Origin: Marinobacterium rhizophilum
Lineage (GTDB): Bacteria; Pseudomonadota; Gammaproteobacteria; Pseudomonadales; Balneatricaceae
DNA length: 64,000 bases
Reading direction: 5' to 3'
Assembly (NCBI RefSeq): GCF_024397915.1
Contig: NZ_CP073347.1
Location: 4,278,001-4,342,000 of the forward strand
Both the position numbers and the translations under genes were made by a program. Below the pieces are notes generated by a model, which was given only the letters and a program-made list of their open reading frames with translations, had not been told where the DNA came from and ran no database searches. The number at the start of each line of letters is the position of its first letter. The stretch's first letter is position 1. Shown here in pieces: positions 43,671 through 52,429 of the stretch.

Positions 43671-44276
43671 TCGGGAGTTTTGATATAAGTGCGGCACTCA
43701 AGGTTCAACGGCGAGAGATAGCCAACTGCTGACAGTGATTCGCTTCAGCTCAACAAAGCAGTTGCAGTATTTTAGCAAGCTGATTCAGTGGACGAACGGA
43801 ATAGGAATCCGCCTGATGATCATGGCAGTTGTGATGAGTTGAACTAGAGGCAATGGCGACTAAAGGGAGTCTCAGCCCCCGGAGGTTTCGGGGGCTGGCT
43901 TCGCAACAGGGCGTTGTTGCGATGATCTTGAGTTGGAAAAGGCTGCCCGGTTACAACTACGACTACGAGGTTGTGGAGTCGTCGGGCGTCGATGGCTCGG
44001 CGTCGCTGTGAGGGGTGAGCTCTTCCTTGATGTAGCGTTTAATGTGGCCCTGAATCTTGCGGCTGGTGATATAGGCCCAGGCACCCACCAGAGCGCCGGC
44101 TGCGCCGAAAATAATACGCCCTTGGGGTATGAGCAGCATCAGCAGTAACGTCAGCGCAATCGTAGTCATTAAACCGTACTTGCCGCGTTTGCCTACTGTT
44201 TCTATCAGCTGCTCGGCATCGGCCCGGGTGGTGATGCCTGCGCCTGGCAGTTTCTGTCGCAGCGAGGCGTATTTCG
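43671..44276. repeat. Direct repeat copy 1 (about 600 bp)
   Basis: This segment is closely similar to 56836-57437 in the same orientation, with only scattered substitutions and small indels by eye. It holds the 3' part of a minus-strand membrane-protein gene, a hairpin AGCCCCCG/CGGGGGCT near 43874-43896, and a stretch starting GTGATTCGCTTCAGCTCAAC. Similarity ends abruptly after GAGGCGTATT near 44276, inside the gene. The bases 43557-43670 before it are AT-rich and empty. Confidence 0.85.
43963..44276 (-). pseudogene. 5'-truncated copy of the small membrane-protein gene
   Basis: The frame matches the C-terminal part of the gene at 57125-57484: RQKLPGAGITTRADAEQLIE, then KRGKYGLMTTIALTLLLMLL, IPQGRIIFGAAGALVGAWAY, ITSRKIQGHIKRYIKEELT. 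The first about 17 codons and the start are missing because similarity to copy 2 ends at 44276. An internal ATG could give a 68-residue product with both membrane helices, but the gene is best read as a duplicated fragment. Confidence 0.7.
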
Positions 44277-44458
44277 CCTGATGACCCGGAATGGGCTACA
44301 CAGGGCGACGCATCGGGCAAAAAACGGCCAAGAAAGAGCGGCCAATCCGCCAAATTTGAACATAAAACAGGCAGCGTCATTGCTGCCAATCAAATTTTCA
44401 ACAGCCTGTTAAAGCAGTCTCTACCACTGCTGGGTAAGAACATCAGCCACATTTTTGA

Positions 44459-44512
44459 GTTACCGGAGTTACCGAAGTTGCCGGAGTTGCCGGAGTTGCC
44501 GGAGTTACCAAA
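44459..44512. repeat. 9-bp tandem repeat overlapping a sulfatase stop codon
   Basis: Six units of GTTRCCGGA-type sequence: GTTACCGGA, GTTACCGAA, three GTTGCCGGA and GTTACCAAA. The stop codon of the minus-strand sulfatase lies in the last unit. Copy number changes would alter only the region after the stop. Confidence 0.88.
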
Positions 44513-46079
44513 GGCCGAACAGATACCCTCGTTTGTGAGACATCCCGGTGCTTTTGGCGACGCGGGTATTGCTGACGGTCACGCGCATTCGGCGCTCGCG
44601 GAACCAGCGGAAGAGGGCACTTTCCAGCTCTTGGCAAACGGCGGCGCAGTCGGGATCCGATGCCCGGTCCTCCAGCTCGAATGGGTCTTTGGCAAGGTCG
44701 AAAAGTTGTGGTTGAAAGTGTTCATAGTGAACGTATTTCCAGTGGCCGTCGGTGACCATATAGGCTTTGGCCTGGTCCGGTGGCAGACCCAGCGTTTGGC
44801 GTGCACCGCGTCGCGCGTAGTCGTTTTCGCTGAAGGCGTGGGTGCGCCACTGGATCTCGTCGCGCCCTTCGATCAGCGGCAGCAGTGAGCGGCCTTCAAG
44901 GATGTGATCGAATTTCCCGCCACCGACATAGTCGACGAAGGTCGGCAGCAAGTCGATGCCCTCGACCAGCCGGCTGCTGCGAGAGCCTCGCGTGACATCG
45001 GCTGCAGGACGCGGGTCGACGATAATCATCGGGATGCGGACGCTGGCGTCGTGGAACAGTTCCTTCTCGCCGAGCCAGTGGTCGCCGAGGTAGTCGCCGT
45101 GGTCTGAGGTCAGCACGATCAGGGTATTATCGAGTTCGCCGCGTTCGCCAAGAAACGCCATCAGCTGCCCCAGATGATCGTCGAGCTGGGTGATCAAGCC
45201 CATGTAGGTGGGTATTACGCGCTCGCGGACCTCGTCGCGGGAAAATTCCCGCGATTCTGCATGCTGCATGAAGGCGGCGGTCACCGGGTGTGGATCCCGT
45301 AGTTCCGCTTCGCTGCGTGCGGCTGGCAGGATGTCATTCTTGCCGTACATGTCGTGGTACGGGGCGGGGGCAATATAGGGCCAGTGCGGCTTGATATAGC
45401 TCAGGTGCAGGCACCAGGGGGAATTTGCGGCTTCCTTTATGAAGTCCATGGCGCGACGGGTAGTGTAGGCGGTTTCCGAATCCACTTCCTTCACCCGCGC
45501 TGGTCGGTCCGCATGGCGCATCTGCCAGCCGCTCAGCACTTCGCCATTGTCGCCTTCGACCGAATTGGCATAGTCATGCCAGGGGTTGTGTCCCCCGTAA
45601 CCCTTGCTGCGCAGATACTGGTTGTACTTCAGGTCCGGATCCACGGACTGATCGGGATGCAGGCCGTCATCGCGCTCGTAGGGCTCAAACCCGCACTCGC
45701 TGACCAGCACGCCGAGTGACGAGCCAGGGTCGATACCCAGGCGCTGCATGCCCTCGTCGTCGCGTTTCATATGAGTCTTGCCGACCAGCGCCACGCGGTA
45801 GCCTTCGGGGCGCAGGTAATCTCCAAGAGTTCGCTCGTCAATTCGCAGCGGAGCATTGTTGAGGCTGGCACCGTGACTGGACGCGTAGCGGCCAGTATAG
45901 AAGGACATACGGGATGGGCCGCAGATCGGGGCCTGGCAGTAGGCACGGTTGAAATTGACGCCTCGCGCCGCCAGGGCATCGATATTCGGCGTGCGAATGT
46001 TCGGATGTCCGTTACAGCCAAGGTAATCAGCGCGAAGCTGGTCGGCCATGATAAACAAGATATTGGGCTTTCTATTCAT
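44505..46079 (-). CDS. Sulfatase family hydrolase (CGPSR type)
   Basis: A 524-residue alkaline-phosphatase-superfamily sulfatase. The N terminus NILFIMADQLRADYLGC gives the metal aspartate; the formylglycine motif is C53-G-P-S-R57 in YCQAPICGPSRMSFYTGRY; KTHMKRDD and LTSDHGDYLGDHWLGEKELF complete the active site. No signal peptide, so the protein is cytoplasmic unless exported otherwise; a formylglycine-generating enzyme is needed and not in the window. Phosphonate monoesterases share this pattern. It diverges from hpd across a region with two MarR-type inverted repeats. The ATG at 46079 gives the family start MNRKPN. Confidence 0.85.
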   Translation of the reverse strand: MNRKPNILFIMADQLRADYLGCNGHPNIRTPNIDALAARGVNFNRAYCQAPICGPSRMSFYTGRYASSHGASLNNAPLRIDERTLGDYLRPEGYRVALVGKTHMKRDDEGMQRLGIDPGSSLGVLVSECGFEPYERDDGLHPDQSVDPDLKYNQYLRSKGYGGHNPWHDYANSVEGDNGEVLSGWQMRHADRPARVKEVDSETAYTTRRAMDFIKEAANSPWCLHLSYIKPHWPYIAPAPYHDMYGKNDILPAARSEAELRDPHPVTAAFMQHAESREFSRDEVRERVIPTYMGLITQLDDHLGQLMAFLGERGELDNTLIVLTSDHGDYLGDHWLGEKELFHDASVRIPMIIVDPRPAADVTRGSRSSRLVEGIDLLPTFVDYVGGGKFDHILEGRSLLPLIEGRDEIQWRTHAFSENDYARRGARQTLGLPPDQAKAYMVTDGHWKYVHYEHFQPQLFDLAKDPFELEDRASDPDCAAVCQELESALFRWFRERRMRVTVSNTRVAKSTGMSHKRGYLFGLW

Positions 46080-46174
46080 GTGATCTTGCCTGTCTGTTAC
46101 GTCTTGAGCGGAGTTTGCAGGGCCTGCGGGCCGGTGCTTCGTCAAGGATGCTGAAACCTTAAGAGTAGAATACG

Positions 46175-46197
46175 GCAATATCATTGTCTGATCAACG
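46175..46197. promoter_or_regulatory. MarR-type operator A between sulfatase and hpd
   Basis: GCAATATCATTG-N6-CAACG. The same arrangement GCAATATCGTTG-N6-CAACG occurs at 48784 before the second Tct operon. The inner CATTG/CAACG halves form an inverted repeat. Confidence 0.6.
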
Positions 46198-46230
46198 TTG
46201 ACTGATCCCTATTTAGCTGTAACAATTAAA

Positions 46231-46244
46231 ATTGATTAATCAAT
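46231..46244. promoter_or_regulatory. MarR-type operator B, perfect palindrome
   Basis: ATTGATTAATCAAT is a perfect 14-bp palindrome 72 bp before hpd. Its near twin ATTGATCAGTCAAT lies at 48546 before the marR gene. Confidence 0.65.
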
Positions 46245-46316
46245 GATGTCGGCTGTGGCAATACATCGTGTATCAGCCGACGGCTATTTTTTATTTAGCA
46301 GCGAGGAGTTAAACGG

Positions 46317-47414
46317 ATGGCTTTGGATAATAGGGGTACGCAAGACCTTTGGGACAATCCGCTTGGGACCGACGGCTTCGAGTTCATCGAGTTTGCTTCG
46401 CCGACGCCGGGAGTACTGGAGCCCATATTCGAGATGATGGGGTTCGTCAAAGTGGCCAGGCACCGATCCAAGGCCGTCGACTTGTTCCGGCAGGGTAATA
46501 TCAACTTCATCGTCAACAGCGAACCGAAAAGCATGGCCGCCTACTTTGCGGTAGAGCACGGTCCTGGAGCCTGTGCGATGGCATTTCGCGTCAAAAACGC
46601 GAAGCAGGCCTACGAGAAAGCGCTGGAGCTGGGTGCGCAGCCGGTTGACATGCCGACCGGCCCGATGGAGGTGCGGCTGCCGGCCATCAAGGGGATAGGC
46701 GGTGCGCCTATCTACCTGATTGACCGCTATGGTGATGAGGGGTCCATCTATGACATCGATTTTGAGTACATCGATGGTGTCGAGTGCAATCCAGAGGGCT
46801 GCGGCTTTCATACTCTCGATCATCTGACGCACAATGTTTACCGTGGGCGCATGAGTTACTGGGCTAATTTTTACGAGTCGATCTTCGGCTTCCGGGAAAT
46901 CCGTTATTTCGATATCAAGGGTGAGTACACCGGGTTGACCTCCCGGGCTTTGACGGCGCCTGACGGCAAGATTCGAATTCCGCTCAACGAGGAGGCTGAG
47001 GGTGGCAACGGTCAGATCGAAGAGTTTCTGATGCAGTTCAACGGCGAGGGTATCCAGCATATTGCGCTGGCCTGCGATGATCTGCTCGCCTGCTGGGACA
47101 AACTGAAAGCCCGGGGGGTGCCTTTTATGACACAGCCGCCGGCCAGCTACTACGAGATGCTGGAAGAACGGCTACCGGGCCATGGTGAGCCGGTAGGCGA
47201 GCTGCAGGCTCGGGGTATTCTGCTGGATGGTTCGACTGAAGGGGGGGAGCCGCGTCTGCTGTTGCAAATATTCTCCGAGACGCTGTTGGGCCCGGTGTTC
47301 TTCGAATTTATTCAGCGCAAGCAGGATGACGGTTTTGGTGAGGGTAATTTCAAGGCGCTGTTCGAATCGATCGAGCGGGACCAGGTCAGCCGCGGTGTGA
47401 TTAAAACCGACTGA
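46317..47414 (+). CDS. hpd: 4-hydroxyphenylpyruvate dioxygenase
   Basis: A 365-residue iron dioxygenase of usual bacterial length that turns 4-hydroxyphenylpyruvate into homogentisate. Two vicinal-oxygen-chelate domains: N-terminal NPLGTDGFEFIEFASP, then the iron ligands H169 in LDHLTHNVYRGRM, H248 in EGIQHIALAC and E330 in GPVFFEFIQRK. The gene has AGCGAGGAGTTAAACGG upstream. Its partners here are a NIPSNAP protein and sulfatases instead of the usual homogentisate genes, so its substrate could come from a sulfated aromatic. The catalytic residues all look intact. Confidence 0.92.
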   Translation: MALDNRGTQDLWDNPLGTDGFEFIEFASPTPGVLEPIFEMMGFVKVARHRSKAVDLFRQGNINFIVNSEPKSMAAYFAVEHGPGACAMAFRVKNAKQAYEKALELGAQPVDMPTGPMEVRLPAIKGIGGAPIYLIDRYGDEGSIYDIDFEYIDGVECNPEGCGFHTLDHLTHNVYRGRMSYWANFYESIFGFREIRYFDIKGEYTGLTSRALTAPDGKIRIPLNEEAEGGNGQIEEFLMQFNGEGIQHIALACDDLLACWDKLKARGVPFMTQPPASYYEMLEERLPGHGEPVGELQARGILLDGSTEGGEPRLLLQIFSETLLGPVFFEFIQRKQDDGFGEGNFKALFESIERDQVSRGVIKTD

Positions 47415-47495
47415 TATTTTCGCCGCTTTACCGTTGTGGAATGCCCGGGCAGTGGCTGCACAGCTGTCCGGCGTCGGCAATTAACAGGAGCCTTT

Positions 47496-47828
47496 ATGCT
47501 GATCGATGTCCGTACCTATAGCTGCCACCCAGGCACCCTGAAACCCCATCTGCAACTGTATGCCGAGCGGGGCAGGGCGCCTCAAGTCCAGCACCTGGGA
47601 GAGCCGCTGGCTTTTTTGCTGTGCGAGACCGGAAATCCTAATCAGTACCTGCATATCTGGCAATTCAAAAATGCTGCCGACCGCGAGCAGCGTCGCGCAG
47701 CGCTCTGGGCGGATCCGCAGTGGCTGGACTATGTTCAGGCCAGCGGCGAGCTCGGTGCTTTGGTGGCTCAGGAGAACAAGCTGATGGTGCCTGCCGATTT
47801 TTTTCCGCTGCTGAGTCCTGCCAGCTGA
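47496..47828 (+). CDS. NIPSNAP family protein
   Basis: A 110-residue protein of the dimeric alpha/beta-barrel NIPSNAP group: MLIDVRTYSCHPGTLKPHLQ at the start, QYLHIWQFKNAADREQRRAALWADPQW in the middle. Members are often small accessory or isomerase-like proteins in aromatic and other catabolic operons. ACAGGAGCCTTT precedes the ATG. It follows hpd by 81 bp and is probably co-transcribed with it. Function unknown. Confidence 0.8.
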   Translation: MLIDVRTYSCHPGTLKPHLQLYAERGRAPQVQHLGEPLAFLLCETGNPNQYLHIWQFKNAADREQRRAALWADPQWLDYVQASGELGALVAQENKLMVPADFFPLLSPAS

Positions 47829-47906
47829 CGACGCAGAGCCTTGGTCCTGGTGTCACTAGTTTAAGCGGGATAAACGCCGTGTATTGTCACGGGAGGACTT
47901 ACCGCC

Positions 47907-47951
47907 GAGCCCCCAAAGTAAATGGCCTTTGATGGCTGTCTTTGGGGGCTC
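47907..47951. terminator. Bidirectional hairpin between NIPSNAP and marR
   Basis: GAGCCCCCAAAG (47907-47918) and CTTTGGGGGCTC (47940-47951) are perfectly complementary with a 21-base loop, between convergent genes. Confidence 0.7.
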
Positions 47952-47955
47952 CCAG

Positions 47956-48492
47956 TCAGTAGATCAGTGATTCATTATTTCCGCTGCGGCTGCGCTGCTC
48001 CAGGTTTTCGGCGTAGCCGAGTAGCTTATTGAGTATCTGGTCAAGCGCGGGGATTTCTTCCGGTGCAAGACTCCCTAGCAGCTTTTGATGGCGCTTCATG
48101 GCATGGGGAATGATCGCATGATACATATCACGTCCTGCAGGCGTCAGCGTTAATACCACCAGCCTCCCGTCTTCGGGGTGGGGCTGGCTGTCGATCAATT
48201 GCTGCTTCGCGAGCCGACTGGCGACTCGGCTAACCAACGCCTTGTCCATTTTGGATTCTGCCGCGAGTTCTCTCACCGACATTTCCTTAAACCGCCCCAG
48301 GGTTGCCAACACTCGCCAGTCGGGGAGTGAGATTCCGAACTGCTGGTTCAGGAAGCGTTCCATCTGACGGCCCAGCATATTGGCCAGGGTGGATATTCGA
48401 TAGGTTACAAAGCGCTCGAGCTGCACTTGGTCAGGAGCGCTGTCTAAACTGTCGAGAGGCGTCAGTTTGGAGTCTATTTGAGAGTCATTCAT
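47956..48492 (-). CDS. MarR-family transcriptional regulator of the sulfatase/hpd cluster
   Basis: A 178-residue MarR protein if started at ATG 48492 (MNDSQIDSK): dimerisation helix with RFVTYRISTLANMLGRQMER, winged helix with LPDWRVLATLGRFKEMSVRELAAES, MDKALVSRVASRLAKQQLI and the wing PHPEDGRLVVLTLTPAG. The upstream in-frame ATG at 48579 would run through the operator ATTGATCAGTCAAT, so the shorter form is preferred. Sites of the same type precede sulfatase/hpd and the Tct-sulfatase operon; together these suggest a local repressor responding to an aromatic or sulfated ligand. Confidence 0.85.
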   Translation of the reverse strand: MNDSQIDSKLTPLDSLDSAPDQVQLERFVTYRISTLANMLGRQMERFLNQQFGISLPDWRVLATLGRFKEMSVRELAAESKMDKALVSRVASRLAKQQLIDSQPHPEDGRLVVLTLTPAGRDMYHAIIPHAMKRHQKLLGSLAPEEIPALDQILNKLLGYAENLEQRSRSGNNESLIY

Positions 48493-48545
48493 GCAGGCAG
48501 GAGTCTCTTGATGTAGGCCACCCGAGGTGGGGCAGAAATAATTAC

Positions 48546-48559
48546 ATTGATCAGTCAAT
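48546..48559. promoter_or_regulatory. MarR-type operator before marR
   Basis: ATTGATCAGTCAAT: inverted ATTGA/TCAAT with 4-base centre, differing from the palindrome at 46231 only in the centre. Position suits autoregulation. Confidence 0.6.
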
Positions 48560-48783
48560 AATATTACGTTCTCCTTCATTTAACAAATCTTTGCCGGTCG
48601 CACGGGGGCGAAGATGCTTTACTAGTTCTCTGTGCGATAGGAATGACCAGGGTTCATCGCAAAGTAACCAGCGACGAGGAAAGGGAGGTGCGACAGGGCC
48701 ACAGCCATGCAAATGCTCTCCGGGCTGAGGGGAGGCAGGTGGCGAGGCGAAGCCCGATATTCATGGCTACTGATAAAAGTTTA

Positions 48784-48806
48784 GCAATATCGTTGACTAG
48801 ACAACG
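48784..48806. promoter_or_regulatory. MarR-type operator before the second Tct operon
   Basis: GCAATATCGTTGACTAGACAACG in spaced form: GCAATATC then CGTTG-N6-CAACG, the inner part a perfect inverted repeat. Matches the site at 46175. Confidence 0.6.
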
Positions 48807-48859
48807 TTGTTGAGGCAATAATGATTCAGCCTTAACTATAACAATCAACTGAGGAGGGA

Positions 48860-48928
48860 ATGCCGATGTGCTTCGATATCGCGTTGTTCGTCCTGTCGGC
48901 CGGAGGTAAAAGTCATGCATCGTACTGA
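48860..48928 (+). CDS. Possible 22-codon leader frame overlapping tctB start
   Basis: GAGGAGGGA lies just before two in-frame ATGs (48860 and 48866); the frame encodes a short peptide with MCFDIALFVLSAGG and stops at TGA 48926-48928, 14 bases inside tctB. Overlap of this kind can couple translation. No family; could be chance. Confidence 0.3.
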   Translation: MPMCFDIALFVLSAGGKSHASY

Positions 48929-49361
48929 TATCTGGTCTGGCGCTGCACTGTGCCTGTTCGGGCTCTTGTGTATCACCTATCTGATCCCTGCCTACACGGA
49001 GTCCAGCGAGGACTTCACGCTGCAACCTTCGCTGTACCCCTCGTTTGCAGCCTGGGTGATTACGCTGATGGGTGGGCTGCTGTTCGTCTCTCGGTTGCTC
49101 AAGGGCAAGAGGGGTGCTGATGCGTCTGCGGGTTTCGCATTGAAAAACCTCTGGCACCTGGTTGCGGTTGTTGCCGTACTGGCTGCGGCGGTTTATGCCT
49201 TCGAGCGCGCGGGTTTTGTGCTGACCGGCATTGTGCTGGTGCTGATCCTGATGCTTTACGTCGGTGAGCGCCGGCCCCTGCGTCTGATTGCCACTTCTGT
49301 GGGTGCTCCGTTGTTTATCTACGGGGTGTTCAATCTCATTCTCGAAATGCCGTTGCCTTAA
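48915..49361 (+). CDS. TTT transporter small membrane subunit (TctB family)
   Basis: A 148-residue four-helix protein (WSGAALCLFGLLCITYLIPAY, AAWVITLMGGLLFVS, HLVAVVAVLAAAVYAF, LTGIVLVLILMLYVG). CGGAGGTAAAAGTC lies before the ATG. It starts the operon tctB-tctA-sulfatase-sulfatase-tctC and is 4 bp from tctA. The antisense frame covering it has no family features. Confidence 0.85.
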   Translation: MHRTDIWSGAALCLFGLLCITYLIPAYTESSEDFTLQPSLYPSFAAWVITLMGGLLFVSRLLKGKRGADASAGFALKNLWHLVAVVAVLAAAVYAFERAGFVLTGIVLVLILMLYVGERRPLRLIATSVGAPLFIYGVFNLILEMPLP

Positions 49362-49365
49362 TCCT

Positions 49366-50868
49366 ATGGATATCATACTTGCTGGTTTGTCTGATGCGCT
49401 GACGCTCTCTAATCTGGTATTTGTCGCCGCCGGCGTATTGCTAGGTATCGTCGTGGGAGCGATACCAGGGCTGAACGGCCCGATGGCGATTGCCATTGCC
49501 GTACCCCTGACCTATACCCTGACCCCCCTGGCTGCGATTTCGTTTCTGGTCGGTATCATGAAAGGCAGTACCGTGGGGGGGGCTATTCCGTCCATCCTGC
49601 TGAATACGCCCGGTACGCCCGATGCCGTCGTCACGGCGCTGGATGGCTACCCGCTGGCGCGTAAGGGCAAGCCGCTGAAGGCGCTTAAAATGGCCCTTTA
49701 TTCGTCGATCACCGGCGACACGCTGAGCGATATCGTGCTCTTTACCGTGGCAGCCCCGCTGGCACTGGTTGCACTGAAAATGGGGCCGGTCGAAATGACC
49801 GCAGTCATGCTGCTCGCCTTCGCGGTGATCACAGGCATGATCGGGGACTCCATGATCAAGGGCGTAATCGCGGTGTTCCTGGGTATTTTGTTCAGTGCTG
49901 TAGGGTTAGATCCGGAAAACGCGACGCCGCGGCTGACGTTCGACAGTATCGAGCTGTTTGACGGTCTGGAGATTACCGCCGTGGCGATAGGTATCCTGGC
50001 CGTGGGACAGGTGTTGACGGCGCTGGAAGAGCTGCGCGGGGGTTATCAGTCGTCGGTTGTGCCTGGGTTTTCCGGCGCCAAGGCGGATCGTCGAATCAGC
50101 TGGGCGGAGTACAAGGAGTGCCTGCCGACGATGCTGCGTGGTGGCGTTATCGGTACCCTGATCGGGGCGCTACCGGGCATTGGCTCCAGTGCCGCTGCTG
50201 TCATGAGCTACACCGCGGCCAAGCGGGGAGCCAAGCCTGGTGAAAAATTTGGTGAAGGCGAACTTAAGGGTATAGCAGCGGCAGAGGCAGCCAACAGCTC
50301 CGTCTCAGGCGCAAATCTTATACCGCTGCTGGCACTGGGTATTCCCGGCAACGTCGGTGCGGCAATGCTGGTAGGCGCCTTCATCATTCAGGGCATCACA
50401 CCGGGTCCTCTGATGTTCTCCGAACAGGGACAGCTAATCTACGGCCTGTTCGGGGCCATGGTTATGGCCAATATCTGCAACTTCTTTGCCGGTAACCTGG
50501 GTTTGCGGGTGTTCGCCTATGTCACGCGGATTCCGCCGACCATCGTCATGCCGGTTGTCATGCTGCTCTGTCTGTCGGGCGTCTACCTGTCCACTAACAG
50601 TCTGTTCACGGTGGGGCTGATGGTGGGCTTCGGGGTGCTGGGCTATGTGCTGAGAAAAACCGGCTACCCGTTCCTGCCGCTGATCATCGGCTTCATTCTG
50701 GGCCCGATGTTCGAGTTCTCGCTGACTCAGACGCTTGTTCTGGCCAACGGCGAAATCGAGTATTTCCTTGGCAAGCCCATTGCTATTGGACTGGCAGTCT
50801 GTGCCCTGATCGTGGTCTGGCGGCTGGGTTTTTCCAACCGCAAGGTCGCTGACCACCTGAAAGACTGA
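49366..50868 (+). CDS. TTT transporter large membrane subunit (TctA family)
   Basis: A 500-residue permease with TctA signatures GIVVGAIPGLNGPMAIAIAV, GSTVGGAIPSILLNTPGTPD, ALPGIGSSAAAVMSYTAAKR and AAAEAANSSVSGANLIPLLA. Translation probably couples with tctB 4 bp upstream. It is followed 20 bp later by the first of two sulfatases, which ties transport to sulfate-ester hydrolysis. Confidence 0.9.
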   Translation: MDIILAGLSDALTLSNLVFVAAGVLLGIVVGAIPGLNGPMAIAIAVPLTYTLTPLAAISFLVGIMKGSTVGGAIPSILLNTPGTPDAVVTALDGYPLARKGKPLKALKMALYSSITGDTLSDIVLFTVAAPLALVALKMGPVEMTAVMLLAFAVITGMIGDSMIKGVIAVFLGILFSAVGLDPENATPRLTFDSIELFDGLEITAVAIGILAVGQVLTALEELRGGYQSSVVPGFSGAKADRRISWAEYKECLPTMLRGGVIGTLIGALPGIGSSAAAVMSYTAAKRGAKPGEKFGEGELKGIAAAEAANSSVSGANLIPLLALGIPGNVGAAMLVGAFIIQGITPGPLMFSEQGQLIYGLFGAMVMANICNFFAGNLGLRVFAYVTRIPPTIVMPVVMLLCLSGVYLSTNSLFTVGLMVGFGVLGYVLRKTGYPFLPLIIGFILGPMFEFSLTQTLVLANGEIEYFLGKPIAIGLAVCALIVVWRLGFSNRKVADHLKD

Positions 50869-50888
50869 CAGCAGGAGGAAATCTAGTT

Positions 50889-52418
50889 ATGTCACGTCGG
50901 CCCAATATTGTTTTTATCACTTCCGATCAGCATCGGGGAGACTGCTTTGGCTTCGAGGGTAGGGCGGTCAAAACCCCTCACCTGGATGAGCTGGCGCGCG
51001 CCGGTACAAGGTTCGATGCGTGCATTACGCCGAGTGTCGTCTGTCAGCCTGCCCGGGCTGCGATTCTGACCGGTCAGTTGCCCAGGACTAACGGCGTGCA
51101 TGACAACGGTATCGACCTTGAGACCGCTGTCGGCGAGAAGGGCTTTGCCGGGAGCCTCGCGGCCGCCGGCTACGAGACGGCCTTTATCGGCAAGGCGCAT
51201 TTCTCCACCTACCATACGTTCGAGCCGACGGGGCGTCCCGAATGTATCAAAAGCTCTGCCTCCTACGGCGATGACTGGTACGGGCCCTATATGGGCTTCC
51301 AGCACGTCGAGCTGATGATGATTGGGCACAACTGGTTTCTGCCACCCAAGCCGCCGGAAGGCCTGCATTACGAGCGCTGGTTTTATGCCGATGGCCAGGG
51401 CGAACGCAAGAACGGGCTCTATGGCTGCCGGCTCGAACCCGATGTGGGCGCGGCCCAGACCTGGCATTCGGCGTTGCCGGTCGCCTGGCACAACAGCACC
51501 TGGACGGGTGACAGGGCGGTGGAATACATCAAGGGGGAACATGAAAAGCCGTTCTGCCTCTGGGTATCGCTGCCGGATCCGCACCATCCGTTTGATGCGC
51601 CCGAACCCTGGTCTCGCATGCATGATCCGCTGCTGGTGGACCTTCCGGTTCATCGCGCGCGGGACCTGGAACAGCGCCCATGGTGGCATCGTGCCGCGAT
51701 CGAAACCAAGCCGAAAGGGACGGCCGAGGTGGTCGCAACCCGTCAGGCTTACAGCCGAGTGGAGCCGCAGAGCGATCTTCAACTGCGGCATATGATCGCC
51801 AACTACTACGGCATGATTTCGCTGGTCGACCACCAGGTTGGCCGAATCCTGATTGCGCTTGAAGAGGCGGGAATCGCGGATGACACCCTGGTCGTATTCA
51901 GCAGCGACCACGGTGAGATGCTGGGCGATCATGGCCTGGTGCTCAAAGGGCCGATGCACTATGAAGGCGTACTGCGTGTCGGCATGATCGTGCGTGGCCC
52001 GGGCGTTCCGGCCGGCAAGCGTGTTGCCGATCCGGTTTCGACGCTGGACTTGGCGCCGACCTTTAGCGACTACGCCGGGGCGCCGCCGCTGCATAACTAC
52101 CACGGCCACTCGCTGCGCCCGCTGATCGAGACGGACTCGGCTTCGCGGGACTGTGCGCTCAATGAATGGGAACTGTTGCCCAGCCGTGTTGGCGTGCCAC
52201 TGTCGCTGCGCACGGTCAGGACCCGCCGTCACAAGTTAACGCTGGAAGCGGTCTCAGGTGCCGGTGAACTCTACGATCTGGAAAACGACCCCCACGAGAT
52301 GAATAACCTGTTCGATGATCCTGCTGCGGCAAGCGTTCGCCGCGAGCTGGAGGCGATGCTTCAGAATCGTCCCGACGATATGCGACCAGAACTCAGTATT
52401 CCGGTCGGCACGGCCTGA
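50889..52418 (+). CDS. Sulfatase family hydrolase (CQPAR type)
   Basis: A 509-residue sulfatase: metal aspartates in NIVFITSDQHRGDCFG, formylglycine motif C52-Q-P-A-R56 in VVCQPARAAILTGQLP, GKAHFSTYHTF, LPDPHHPFDAPEPW and FSSDHGEMLGDHGLVLKG. C-x-P-x-R satisfies the core needed by formylglycine-generating enzyme. No signal peptide, so it acts after import by the TctAB-type system encoded upstream. AGCAGGAGGAAATCTAGTT precedes the ATG. Choline sulfatase and heparan-type sulfatases share the fold; the substrate is open. Confidence 0.87.
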   Translation: MSRRPNIVFITSDQHRGDCFGFEGRAVKTPHLDELARAGTRFDACITPSVVCQPARAAILTGQLPRTNGVHDNGIDLETAVGEKGFAGSLAAAGYETAFIGKAHFSTYHTFEPTGRPECIKSSASYGDDWYGPYMGFQHVELMMIGHNWFLPPKPPEGLHYERWFYADGQGERKNGLYGCRLEPDVGAAQTWHSALPVAWHNSTWTGDRAVEYIKGEHEKPFCLWVSLPDPHHPFDAPEPWSRMHDPLLVDLPVHRARDLEQRPWWHRAAIETKPKGTAEVVATRQAYSRVEPQSDLQLRHMIANYYGMISLVDHQVGRILIALEEAGIADDTLVVFSSDHGEMLGDHGLVLKGPMHYEGVLRVGMIVRGPGVPAGKRVADPVSTLDLAPTFSDYAGAPPLHNYHGHSLRPLIETDSASRDCALNEWELLPSRVGVPLSLRTVRTRRHKLTLEAVSGAGELYDLENDPHEMNNLFDDPAAASVRRELEAMLQNRPDDMRPELSIPVGTA

Positions 52419-52429
52419 AGGAGCCTTTT

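Noticed and set aside
43735..43845. 35-codon frame from GTG in direct repeat copy 1
   Set aside because: In copy 2 a one-base deletion (AATAGGATCC for AATAGGAATCC) breaks it, so it is not under coding constraint.
44370..44415. TTTTCAACAGCCTGTTA and GGCAGC/GCTGCC hairpin as possible IS end
   Set aside because: Resembles ends of some IS elements, but no partner end or transposase is nearby.
48654..49496. 280-codon minus-strand frame over tctB
   Set aside because: Gln/Arg-rich with no motifs; tctB on the plus strand has clear family features and RBS.
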